A stretch of 64,000 nucleotides of DNA from Burkholderia territorii (lineage in GTDB: Bacteria; Pseudomonadota; Gammaproteobacteria; Burkholderiales; Burkholderiaceae), in contig NZ_CADFEJ010000010.1 in the NCBI RefSeq assembly GCF_902833055.1, forward strand, positions 62,001-126,000. The letters run 5' to 3'. Position numbers and translations under genes: made by a program. Of the stretch, positions 1 through 7,385 are shown piece by piece (position 1 is the stretch's first letter; each line of letters starts with the position of its first letter). The notes beneath the pieces were generated by a model. That model did no database searches. It saw nothing but the letters and a program-made list of their open reading frames with translations, and was not told the DNA's origin.

Positions 1-858
1 GGCCGAGAACTGCACGTGGGTATGCATCTGGATCTCGATCGGCGGCAACACGAACGGCAGCGGAAAGATCCGGAACACGCGGCCGCGGTTGAAACGCTCG
101 GCGACGCTGCGCGGGAAGATGATCGCCAGGTCCGTGTGCTGCACGATTTCCGGCGCGACGATGAAGTGCGGCAGGCGCAGCACGACGGTGCGCTCGACGT
201 GCAGTTCGTCAAGCCACTTCTCGACCATCCGGTGACCGGTGGCATTGCTGCTCGCGTAGACGTAGCGCAGCGCGGCGAGGTCCTCCCGCGTCGGCGCGCG
301 CTTGCGAAGCGGATGGCCGGCCCGGACCATGCAAACATGCTCGTCGGAGAACAGCGTCTCGCTCACGCAGCCGGGCCCCGGTTCGGGCACGTAGCCAAGC
401 GCGAGATCGATCTCGCCGCCGCGCATCGCGGCGCCGACGACATCGACCGCCGCACTGGCGATGTCGACGCGAATACCCGGTGCGATTTCCGCGAGCCTGG
501 CCAGCAGAGGCGGCAGGAAATAGAACTCCGACATGTCGGACATCGAAATGCGGAAGGTCCGGCACGCGGTCGCCGGATCGAAATGCGCGACCTGCTGCAC
601 CGCGAGGTCGATGATCGCGAATGCGCGCGTCAACGGGCCGTGCAGTTGGCGCGCCGTATCGGTCGGCGCCATGCCGGACGGCGTGCGCACGAACAAAGGA
701 TCGTCGAAAAGCGTGCGCAGGCGCCGCAACGCATGACTGACGGCCGGCTGCGTGAGCCCGAGCCGTTCGCCGGCTGCGGTCAGGCTGCGCAGCTCCGAGA
801 TCGCGAGGAACACGCGCAGCAGATTGAGGTCGGTGACGACCGGATGGGATTGGGTCAT
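1..858 (-). CDS. LysR-type transcriptional regulator (3' end cut by window edge)
   Basis: The reading frame starts at ATG 858 and stays open to base 1, so 286 codons are visible and the last few residues lie outside. The N-terminus is a LysR winged helix-turn-helix (LTQPAVSHALRRLR near residues 35-48), followed by a substrate-binding domain of the NodD/NahR type (SMSDMSEFYFLPPLL, then a DEHVCMVRAGHPL segment). It is the last gene of a minus-strand run with a transporter, an IacA-like monooxygenase, a flavin reductase and an EthD-like protein, separated from the latter by 66 bp. From that context I infer it responds to an indole or other aromatic acid. A LysR regulator is also reported for the iac cluster of Paraburkholderia as I recall it (IacR2), which fits but is not proof. 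Confidence 0.9.
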   Translation of the reverse strand, partial: MTQSHPVVTDLNLLRVFLAISELRSLTAAGERLGLTQPAVSHALRRLRTLFDDPLFVRTPSGMAPTDTARQLHGPLTRAFAIIDLAVQQVAHFDPATACRTFRISMSDMSEFYFLPPLLARLAEIAPGIRVDIASAAVDVVGAAMRGGEIDLALGYVPEPGPGCVSETLFSDEHVCMVRAGHPLRKRAPTREDLAALRYVYASSNATGHRMVEKWLDELHVERTVVLRLPHFIVAPEIVQHTDLAIIFPRSVAERFNRGRVFRIFPLPFVLPPIEIQMHTHVQFSA

Positions 859-924
859 GGCGCTCGGGAGGCCGCAGCGGGGCACGTCTCACGCCCGGCG
901 AGCGGTCGCACGACGCGGCGCAGA

Positions 925-1632
925 CTACTTCGATGATGTTATCTCAAAACTTTCGCTGGCCATCGGGAAATGCGGCGTGGCGCCGGCAAACGGCGGCAGC
1001 GCGTCGAAGTCTTCGCGCATCGCCATGCGCACGGGGGAAGCCAATGCGTGCTCCAGGGCACCGGCATCGTCGAACACGACCTTGTTACGCTGCATCGCGT
1101 ATGCGCGGGGCACCGGCAGCGCGCTCCGATAGTCGACCCGCGTGTAGATTTCGACCGCGCGAATGCCGGGCAATTGCGCCATCAACGGCGGGTGATGATC
1201 GAGGTAGTGCGACAGCCACGCGTTCGGGTCCTCGGCCTCGCCCTCGTAGCCAACGAGGTAGGTGCAACCGCGCGGTGCCGCGCCGGGGCCCGGCACCGCG
1301 ATGGGCCGCACGGCCATCGCCTGCTGCACGACGCGCGTGCCGGCCGCGAGCCAGTGCTTCGTCCACTCGTGCGCGGCGCCCGTCGGCCCGAGCACCGCTT
1401 CGAGCGCGGCGAGTTCGGCGAAATAGCATTGCAGCACGCACGCCGGCGACGGCGGACGCGCGGCGGGGTCGGCGCGATCGGCGGCCATCGCGACCGGCCG
1501 ATGTACGACGAGCCCCGTGAGCCCAGCCGCCGCGCGCATGGCCGCCAGTGCGTCGTCGGCCGCCGGCAGCAGCGGCACGACGGCGGCCGCGCCGTCGGTG
1601 GCCTCGGCGATCAGGAACAGGCAGAGCTCCAT
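925..1632 (-). CDS. EthD-like / dimeric alpha-beta barrel protein
   Basis: This encodes 235 residues. The C-terminal half contains YLVGYEGEAEDPNAWLSHYL and HHPPLMAQLPGIRAVEIYTR, which resembles the EthD-type ferredoxin-like fold in which a small acidic-aromatic substrate sits between subunits. The N-terminal half is a weaker copy of the same layout (MELCLFLIAEATDG...), so it may be an internally duplicated barrel. Its start is only 3 bp after the upstream flavin reductase stop, so the two are translationally linked. The family includes accessory proteins of aromatic degradation, but no enzymatic activity can be read from the sequence. Its place in an auxin-type operon suggests a role in handling an unstable oxidised indole; that is inference. 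Confidence 0.65.
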   Translation of the reverse strand: MELCLFLIAEATDGAAAVVPLLPAADDALAAMRAAAGLTGLVVHRPVAMAADRADPAARPPSPACVLQCYFAELAALEAVLGPTGAAHEWTKHWLAAGTRVVQQAMAVRPIAVPGPGAAPRGCTYLVGYEGEAEDPNAWLSHYLDHHPPLMAQLPGIRAVEIYTRVDYRSALPVPRAYAMQRNKVVFDDAGALEHALASPVRMAMREDFDALPPFAGATPHFPMASESFEITSSK

Positions 1633-1635
1633 CCG

Positions 1636-2163
1636 TCACCCCGCTTGCGCGGCCAGCGGATGCGCGAGCCGGTGAAACGTGCGTCCGAAATAGATCAACC
1701 CGTCGGCCGCCGCAAGCAGAGCGATGTGGTCGATCTCGACAAACAGCACCGAGTGCGACCCGACCGGCTTACTGTCGATGATGCGCCCTTCAAGGCTGAC
1801 GTTGGCGTCGGCCAGCACCGGCACGCCGGTCATCCCGTCGTGCCACCGTGCGTCGTCGAAGCGCGTATCGCCCGACGCCGACGTCATGCCGGCAAAGGCC
1901 GCCGCGACCTGCTGGCACGTGGACGGCAACAGATTGATCGCCACGCGGCCGTTGCCGCACATGATGTCGTGTGCGCGGCTGCCGCGGTTGATGCACACCA
2001 GCATCGTCGGCGGCGCGTCGGTCACCGAACAGACCGCGCTCGCCGTGATGCCCCAGCGGCCCTGCACGCCGTCGGTGGTAATGACGTTGACGCCGGCCGG
2101 AAGGCGCGACATCGCCTCGCGAAAGTCCCGGCGGACATCGTCGTGGATCGTTGTATCGTTCAT
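1636..2163 (-). CDS. Flavin reductase (HpaC/IacG-like), second copy
   Basis: This 175-residue protein belongs to the short-chain FMN/FAD:NAD(P)H reductases that feed reduced flavin to two-component monooxygenases. Family signs are AGVNVITTDG, ITASAVCSVTDAPPTMLVC, GSHSVLFVEIDHI and the C-terminal LIYFGRTFHRL. ATG 2163 was chosen because AGGAGT lies just upstream and the more upstream in-frame codons run back over the neighbouring gene without family similarity. It follows the IacA-like monooxygenase by 40 bp and almost abuts the EthD-like gene. It is a clear paralogue of the reductase at 14251-14796. The local pairing with a monooxygenase suggests a dedicated reductase for that enzyme. Confidence 0.88.
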   Translation of the reverse strand: MNDTTIHDDVRRDFREAMSRLPAGVNVITTDGVQGRWGITASAVCSVTDAPPTMLVCINRGSRAHDIMCGNGRVAINLLPSTCQQVAAAFAGMTSASGDTRFDDARWHDGMTGVPVLADANVSLEGRIIDSKPVGSHSVLFVEIDHIALLAAADGLIYFGRTFHRLAHPLAAQAG

Positions 2164-2203
2164 CGAAGACTCCTGCTGCGAAAAAGAGCGGCACCCGTTC
2201 CGG

Positions 2204-3403
2204 TCACGGATACGGCGTGACAGGCGTGATGCCCGCAAACATGGCACCGGACCCGTCGTACGTCGCGTCGCCGAGAAACGCATGCTGCGTGACCACCATC
2301 GAGTCGCGCGCCAGCTGCTGCAGACGATTGTCCCGATAGATCGCGGCCGTGCCCGCCAGTTGGTACGCGCGCATCACGACGTTCGCGCACACCTGGGCGG
2401 CATGCGTCGCACTCAAGCGCAGCAGGTTCGCCTGCTGCGGCGACACCGGCCGGCCGGCGCTCAGCGACGCCCATGCCGCTTCCGCCGTCTCGTAGAAGAA
2501 TGCCCGCGCACTGCGCCATTCGGCTTCGGCCTTCGCGAGCCCCTCGCGGTAGTACGGACGATCGGCGAGACGCGGCGCACCCGTCGTGGTTCTGGTCGCG
2601 CCCGACATCGCGGTAAGCAGGTCGAGCGCCGCACGCGCGAGGCCGACGTTGACGGCCGCGTGAACCTGCGCCTGGTACGCCACGGCCGGATAGCGATACA
2701 GCGGCTCGTCGACGGTCGGCTCGCCGCCGCGCACGAACGTCCATGCATCGGCAACGAAACGGTCGTTCAGCGCAAGATCGTGACTGCCCGTGCCCTGCAT
2801 GCCGACCACGCACCAGTTATCGACAATCTCGACCTGATTGGCGGGGAACACCGCCGTGAACGGCTTGCCGGGCGTACCGCCGTCAGCCGGCGCACCGCCG
2901 ATGCCGACGCCGATCCAGTCGGCACCCTTGCAGCCGCTCGCGAAGCGCCAGCGTCCCGTCACGCGATAGCCGCCGGGCACGCGCGTGGCGGGCTGCAGCG
3001 GATACAGCCCGCCTGCGAACACCTGGTCCGGTCCGTCCGCATAGATCGTGCGCTGCGTGTCGAGCGGCAACGCGGCGAGGTACGTATTGGCCGAGCCGAA
3101 TGCGGCGACCCATGCGGCCGAGCCGTCCGCGATCGCGATCTTTTCGAGCATCGCGAGGAAGGCGTGCGGCGGCAGCGCGTCACCGCCGAAACGTGCCGGC
3201 GTACCGGCGCGGAAGATACCCGCGCGCTTCATCAGCGCGATCACGTCGCGCGGTACGTGCGACAACCGATCGAATTCGTCGCGCCTGCGTTCGATCTCCT
3301 GGATCACCGTCTCGAGCGCCAGTGGTGAAAGGTCCTCGGATTCCTGGCGGGCGTCGGCGTATGTGCCGGCCACGACGGCGCGAATGGCGGAATTGGCTTG
3401 CAT
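2204..3403 (-). CDS. IacA-like flavin-dependent monooxygenase, second copy
   Basis: The product (399 residues) has the acyl-CoA dehydrogenase fold used by two-component flavin monooxygenases such as IacA, DszC and HpaH-like enzymes. Segments LSHVPRDVIALMKRAGI, ADGSAAWVAAFGSANTYL, FASGCKGADWIGVG and VVGMQGTGSHDL are shared almost word for word with the IacA at 9076-10269, so these are paralogues. It probably hydroxylates an aromatic or indolic acid using reduced flavin from the reductase encoded 40 bp downstream. ATG 3403 is preceded by a GGACTCC purine-rich stretch; longer in-frame starts overlap the transporter and look spurious. The substrate is unknown; indole-3-acetate itself or a related indole acid are the leading options. 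Confidence 0.85.
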   Translation of the reverse strand: MQANSAIRAVVAGTYADARQESEDLSPLALETVIQEIERRRDEFDRLSHVPRDVIALMKRAGIFRAGTPARFGGDALPPHAFLAMLEKIAIADGSAAWVAAFGSANTYLAALPLDTQRTIYADGPDQVFAGGLYPLQPATRVPGGYRVTGRWRFASGCKGADWIGVGIGGAPADGGTPGKPFTAVFPANQVEIVDNWCVVGMQGTGSHDLALNDRFVADAWTFVRGGEPTVDEPLYRYPAVAYQAQVHAAVNVGLARAALDLLTAMSGATRTTTGAPRLADRPYYREGLAKAEAEWRSARAFFYETAEAAWASLSAGRPVSPQQANLLRLSATHAAQVCANVVMRAYQLAGTAAIYRDNRLQQLARDSMVVTQHAFLGDATYDGSGAMFAGITPVTPYP

Positions 3404-3447
3404 GGTGGAGTCCTGTGTCTGGATTGGAACGGGAATGGCCGGTGCGA

Positions 3448-4782
3448 TTAGCGCGATCGCACCGCGTCGCGTGCGGCCTTCGGATGCGTTTCGGGTGCGA
3501 TCCACGTCGCGACGATCGTCAACGCGCCAAGAATCACGAGATAGATGACGATCGGCGTCGCGCTGCGGTAGTGCGCGAGCAGCGCGGTCGCGATCATCGG
3601 CGACAGCCCGCCACCGAGCACCGACGCGATCTCGCGGCCGATGCCGAGCCCCGAGAAGCGCAGATGGACGGGCAGCAGTTCGCTGATGAACGCGGGCTGC
3701 GCACCCTCGAGGATGCCGATGGCAATGCTGTTCGCGAGAATCAGCGCGACGATGACATGCCAGAACCGGCCGGATTCCAGCAGCATGAAATAGGGATACG
3801 CAATCAGCACGACGACGACTGCGCCGAGCAGGTAGACGGGCCTGCGGCCGACGCGGTCGGTCAGGCGGCCTGCGAACAGCGTCACCGGAATCATCAGCAG
3901 CATCGAAATCACGAGCCCGCTCAGCAGCCACGATGCGTTCAGGCCGATGAACTTGCCGTATGCAAGCGAGAACGCAAAAAACAGGTACGACACCGCACCT
4001 TCGCCAAAACGCAGACCGAACACGGTCAATACCTGCCGCGGGCATTCGCGCAACACGTCGACGAGCGGGGTTGAGCTAGCCTTGCGCGCCGAGCTGGCCG
4101 TGGCGAATTCCGCGCTTTCGCCGATCGAGCGGCGCATCCACAGGCCGAACGCAACCAGTACGATGCTGGCAAGGAACGGGATGCGCCAGCCCCAGCGCTC
4201 GATATCGGCCGCGGGCAGTTGCTGCACGAGCAGGAAGGCCGCAGTCGACAGCACGAAGCCGAACGCCGCGCCGCACGGACTCCACGCGGCCAGCGCGCCG
4301 CGCTTGTCGGCCGGCGCATTCTCGTGAATCAGCAGGATGCTGCCGCTCCATTCGCCGCCGGCCGCCAGCCCCTGCAGCACGCGCAACAGCACTAGCACAA
4401 TTGGCGCCGCGACCCCAATCTCGCGATAGGTCGGCAGCAGCCCCATCCCGACCGTTGCCGCCCCCATCGTCAACATCGTCAGCGTCATCACGGTCTTGCG
4501 GCCGTAGCGATCGCCGATGTGCCCGCAGAGCAGACCGCCGATCGGCCGGGCGACGAAGCCGACTGTGAAGCCGCCGAACGCCGCGATCGTGCCGGTCAGC
4601 GGATCGCTGCCCACGGGAAAGAACAGCTTGCCGAACAGCAATGCGGCGGCCGTACCATACAGAAAGAAGTCATACCATTCGAGTGCCTGGCCAAGTACGG
4701 CGGTCGTGACCGCGCGCCGGACCGAATTCGTGCCGCGGGAAACCGGCAACGCGCCCGCCGACAGGGGTGCTGGTGTATTCAT
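3448..4782 (-). CDS. MFS transporter, metabolite:H+ symporter (MHS) type
   Basis: This 444-residue protein has about twelve hydrophobic segments. The N-terminal signature ALEWYDFFLYGTAAALLF and the GHIGDRYGRKTVM loop after helix 2 are typical of the MHS family (ShiA, ProP, KgtP relatives), which import organic acids with protons. VLQGLAAGGEWSGSILL is the usual helix 4-5 motif. ATG 4782 is preferred; an in-frame TTG at 4794 would add four residues. It is the first gene of the minus-strand operon, directly upstream of the second monooxygenase/reductase pair, so it likely brings in the substrate of that pathway, possibly an indole acid. A transporter with this layout is also part of known iac clusters. 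Confidence 0.88.
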   Translation of the reverse strand: MNTPAPLSAGALPVSRGTNSVRRAVTTAVLGQALEWYDFFLYGTAAALLFGKLFFPVGSDPLTGTIAAFGGFTVGFVARPIGGLLCGHIGDRYGRKTVMTLTMLTMGAATVGMGLLPTYREIGVAAPIVLVLLRVLQGLAAGGEWSGSILLIHENAPADKRGALAAWSPCGAAFGFVLSTAAFLLVQQLPAADIERWGWRIPFLASIVLVAFGLWMRRSIGESAEFATASSARKASSTPLVDVLRECPRQVLTVFGLRFGEGAVSYLFFAFSLAYGKFIGLNASWLLSGLVISMLLMIPVTLFAGRLTDRVGRRPVYLLGAVVVVLIAYPYFMLLESGRFWHVIVALILANSIAIGILEGAQPAFISELLPVHLRFSGLGIGREIASVLGGGLSPMIATALLAHYRSATPIVIYLVILGALTIVATWIAPETHPKAARDAVRSR

Positions 4783-4916
4783 GGGAAGCCGCAAGTAAGT
4801 TCAGTTGTCCTGCCTGTCGTACATCGGGCGACAGGTCCTCGATCGAATCCGTGTGCTGCGTCGAACCCACGATAAGAGCGGCGCCGGTCGCGGTCAAATT
4901 CCCGCCAAAAATGACC

Positions 4917-4937
4917 ACCATGAATCGCATTCATGGT
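4917..4937. promoter_or_regulatory. Perfect 9-3-9 inverted repeat, candidate operator
   Basis: ACCATGAAT, a CGC centre and ATTCATGGT form a perfect 21-bp palindrome in the space between the divergent transporter (start 4782) and the Rieske dioxygenase genes (start 5106). Its position suits a dimeric regulator controlling one or both directions. Which protein binds it cannot be told from the sequence; the LysR encoded at 1-858 and the two-component regulator at 13292-13924 are local candidates. Confidence 0.5.
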
Positions 4938-4971
4938 CGCGTCGCCGCGTGAAGCTGCCGACAAATTATCG

Positions 4972-4989
4972 ATGCAACTTATTTTGCAT
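4972..4989. promoter_or_regulatory. 6-6-6 inverted repeat, candidate operator
   Basis: ATGCAA, six bases and TTGCAT form a perfect dyad about 115 bp upstream of the Rieske alpha gene. The surrounding 4955-5020 stretch is the most A/T-rich part of this intergenic region, as expected for a promoter. It may be a second regulator site for the iacCD direction. Confidence 0.4.
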
Positions 4990-5105
4990 GCCGTTTTAGA
5001 TCAATTTGACCGATTGGGACGCGACGACGAAACTGGCCGTGTCATCCGCACGTGGTCCGCCTCAAAGCGGCCCCGGCCTTTCCTCGCGACTCTTTCCCCA
5101 CGACG

Positions 5106-6389
5106 ATGAACGACATTTCCTGCCAGACGATTGACACAAGCGCGTTGCACGGTCTCGCGCAGCCCGATCGCATTGCACCCGCGATGTATCACGACCCCGC
5201 ACTGTTCGAGGCCGAGCTCGACCGCATCTTCTACCGCACCTGGATCTGGGTCGCGCACGAAAGCGAACTGCCGAACCCGGGCGACTTCATCACGACGACG
5301 ATCGGCCGCCAGCCGGTGATCGTCGTGCGCGACAAGACCGGCGACATCAACGTGCTGCAGAACCGCTGCCGCCACCGCGGGGCGACCGTGTGCGAATCGC
5401 ACAAAGGCAACGCGAAAGGCTTCACGTGCCCGTATCACAGCTGGTCGTACGCGCTCGACGGCACGCTGCGCGCGCTGCCGTACGGCGACGGCTACGAAGG
5501 CGTATGCGAGAAAGGCGACCTGCCGCTCGTGAAACTGCGCGTCGGCGTGTACCAAGGGCTGATCTTCGCGAGCTTCAACGACGACATCGAATCGCTCGAG
5601 GATTTCCTCGGCGGCGCGAAGCCCTGGATCGACCTGTTCATGAAACAGGGGGCCGGCTACCCGATCAAGGCGAACGGCGAGCACAAGTTCAGGTTCAAGG
5701 GCAACTGGAAGATTCAGCTCGAAAACACGACGGACCTCTATCACTTCCCGGTCGTGCACAAGTCGTGGATGAAGTCGATCGACGACGAGACGGCCGCTGC
5801 GATCACGAGCTTCATGACGAGCGAGGACGCGTTCTGCCGTGCGCTCGGCAACGGCCACAGCCTCGCGGTGCTGATGCCGGAGCTGATCGATCTCGACGAC
5901 GACGACGGCGCGCCGCTGCCCGAACGCTTCGCGCCGCTCGCCGCGAAACTCGCCGAGCGCCACGCGCCCGAAGAAGTGCGCCGCATCGTGCGCTCGCTGA
6001 TGGGCGTCGGCTTCAACCTGAACCTGTTCCCGAACCTCGCGCTGTCGATGGCGTTCTTCCGCGTGCTGCGGCCGATCTCCGCGACCGAGACGGAGATCCG
6101 CCACGTCGCGCTCGCGATGGACGGCGGCCCGGAAGAAGCGAACCGCGAGCGGCTGCGCATTCACGAGCACTTCCAGGGCCCGTTCGGCTTCGGCAGCCCC
6201 GACGATGCGGAAGCGTGGGAGCGTGTACAGCGCGGCGCATACGCCGGGCCCGACGTGCCGATCCTCGTGAACCGCGGGCTGAACCGCGAGACAACCGCCG
6301 CGAACGGCGAAAAAACCGCGCATGCAACCGACGAGACCGGGATGCGCGAGGCCTATCGCCAATGGCGCAACATGATGGAGCAACAGTGA
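5106..6389 (+). CDS. iacC: Rieske aromatic-ring dioxygenase, large (alpha) subunit, IacC-like
   Basis: This 427-residue protein is the oxygenase alpha subunit of a ring-hydroxylating dioxygenase. The [2Fe-2S] Rieske ligands are Cys88-x-His90 and Cys108-x2-His111 (NRCRHRG and CPYHSW). The mononuclear iron site is visible as ENTTDLYHFPVVHKSW, giving Asp210, His213 and His218. In iac clusters the IacCD pair acts late, turning an oxidised indole-acetate intermediate into catechol. ATG 5106 was chosen over an in-frame start at 5052 because family proteins begin near here. The beta subunit gene overlaps the stop codon. No ferredoxin or ferredoxin reductase follows, so electrons must come from a partner encoded elsewhere. 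Confidence 0.88.
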   Translation: MNDISCQTIDTSALHGLAQPDRIAPAMYHDPALFEAELDRIFYRTWIWVAHESELPNPGDFITTTIGRQPVIVVRDKTGDINVLQNRCRHRGATVCESHKGNAKGFTCPYHSWSYALDGTLRALPYGDGYEGVCEKGDLPLVKLRVGVYQGLIFASFNDDIESLEDFLGGAKPWIDLFMKQGAGYPIKANGEHKFRFKGNWKIQLENTTDLYHFPVVHKSWMKSIDDETAAAITSFMTSEDAFCRALGNGHSLAVLMPELIDLDDDDGAPLPERFAPLAAKLAERHAPEEVRRIVRSLMGVGFNLNLFPNLALSMAFFRVLRPISATETEIRHVALAMDGGPEEANRERLRIHEHFQGPFGFGSPDDAEAWERVQRGAYAGPDVPILVNRGLNRETTAANGEKTAHATDETGMREAYRQWRNMMEQQ

Positions 6390-6889
6390 TGGACGACCGC
6401 AACGCCCTCCTTTCCGAGCAGACCTTCGCCCGCGCGGTCGAATTCGTGTGGCGCGAAGCCGAGATGCTCGACCGCCGCGACTATCGCGCATGGCTCGACC
6501 TTTGGGATCCGGCCGGTCATTACGTGGTGCCGATCGATCCCGCCACGACCGACTTCGCGGCGACGCTCAACTACGTATTCGACGACCACGACATGCGCGA
6601 AAAGCGCGTGCAGCGAATGGTGTCCGGTTACTCCGCGTCGGCGACGGATGCCGCGCGCACGGTGCGCACCGTGTCGCGCTTCACGCTGGAAAGCGGCAGT
6701 GCCGGCACCGTCGAGCTGAAATCGGCGCAGGTCGTCGTCGCGTACAAGCGCGGCACCGCGACGCTGTTCGCGGCCGACGTCACGCACAAGCTGCACGTGG
6801 ATGCGGACGGGGAAATGCGGATCGCGGAGAAGGTCGTGCGGCTGATCGACTCGACCGAAGCGCTCAGCGCGATCGGCTTCCTGCTGTAA
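6389..6889 (+). CDS. iacD: Rieske aromatic-ring dioxygenase, small (beta) subunit, IacD-like
   Basis: The 166-residue product has the NTF2-like fold of dioxygenase beta subunits: VEFVWREAEMLDRRDYRAWL at the start, WDPAGHYVVPIDP and the ADVTHKLHVD / RIAEKVVRLID strands. It has no metal ligands and supports assembly of the alpha3-beta3 oxygenase. The ATG overlaps the alpha stop (TGATG), a sign of translational coupling and fixed stoichiometry. Assigned iacD by partnership with the adjacent alpha subunit and by the rest of the iac genes nearby. Confidence 0.85.
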   Translation: MDDRNALLSEQTFARAVEFVWREAEMLDRRDYRAWLDLWDPAGHYVVPIDPATTDFAATLNYVFDDHDMREKRVQRMVSGYSASATDAARTVRTVSRFTLESGSAGTVELKSAQVVVAYKRGTATLFAADVTHKLHVDADGEMRIAEKVVRLIDSTEALSAIGFLL

Positions 6890-6954
6890 GCGGCAACCGG
6901 CTCGCCGTCGCGAACGCAACGGTGAGCCGGTGGCCTTCACCTTTCCCGACGACC

Positions 6955-7341
6955 ATGCCCACACTCGAAGTTTTCTTGCCGGCCGGCCATGACGACGCAC
7001 ACAAGGCCGATCTGATCACCCGGCTCAGCGCTGCGACCGTCGACGCGATCGGCGCACCGCTCGAATCGGTGCGCGTGCTGCTTACCGAATTGCCCGCGAC
7101 GCATGTCGGCCTCGGCGGCCGCACCGCAGCCGATGGCGCGCCGCCGTCGCTGCCGGTGATCGTCGCGATCCTGATCGCCGGCCGCACCGACGAGCAAAAA
7201 CGCGCGCTGATCGCGGCGCTGTCCGACGCCGCCGCGAACGTGCTCGATGCGCCGTTGCAAGCGACACGCGTGATCGTCAAGGACATCCCGAACACCGACT
7301 TCGGAATCGGCGGCCGCACCGCCCGGGCATTGGGACGCTGA
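6955..7341 (+). CDS. Tandem (fused) 4-oxalocrotonate tautomerase-like protein
   Basis: This 128-residue protein contains two consecutive 4-OT units. Unit 1 (residues 1-60) begins Met-Pro, so removal of Met exposes the usual catalytic N-terminal Pro. Unit 2 (about 67-125) repeats the pattern: Pro67 aligns with the catalytic Pro, and VGLGGRTA near 51-58 is echoed by FGIGGRTA near 116-123. Because Pro67 is internal it cannot be a free N-terminal amine, so probably only the first unit is catalytic. Tautomerases handle keto-enol isomers in aromatic degradation. Sitting 65 bp after iacD, it may act on a product of indole or catechol breakdown. No assigned gene name fits with certainty. Confidence 0.8.
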   Translation: MPTLEVFLPAGHDDAHKADLITRLSAATVDAIGAPLESVRVLLTELPATHVGLGGRTAADGAPPSLPVIVAILIAGRTDEQKRALIAALSDAAANVLDAPLQATRVIVKDIPNTDFGIGGRTARALGR

Positions 7342-7385
7342 TCATGCGCCGCGCGCCGCTGCCCTGCCGTGACGCAACGCAGCCG

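Noticed and set aside
16..936. Plus-strand open frame over the left-edge LysR gene
   Set aside because: Antisense to a clear LysR protein, with no family resemblance.
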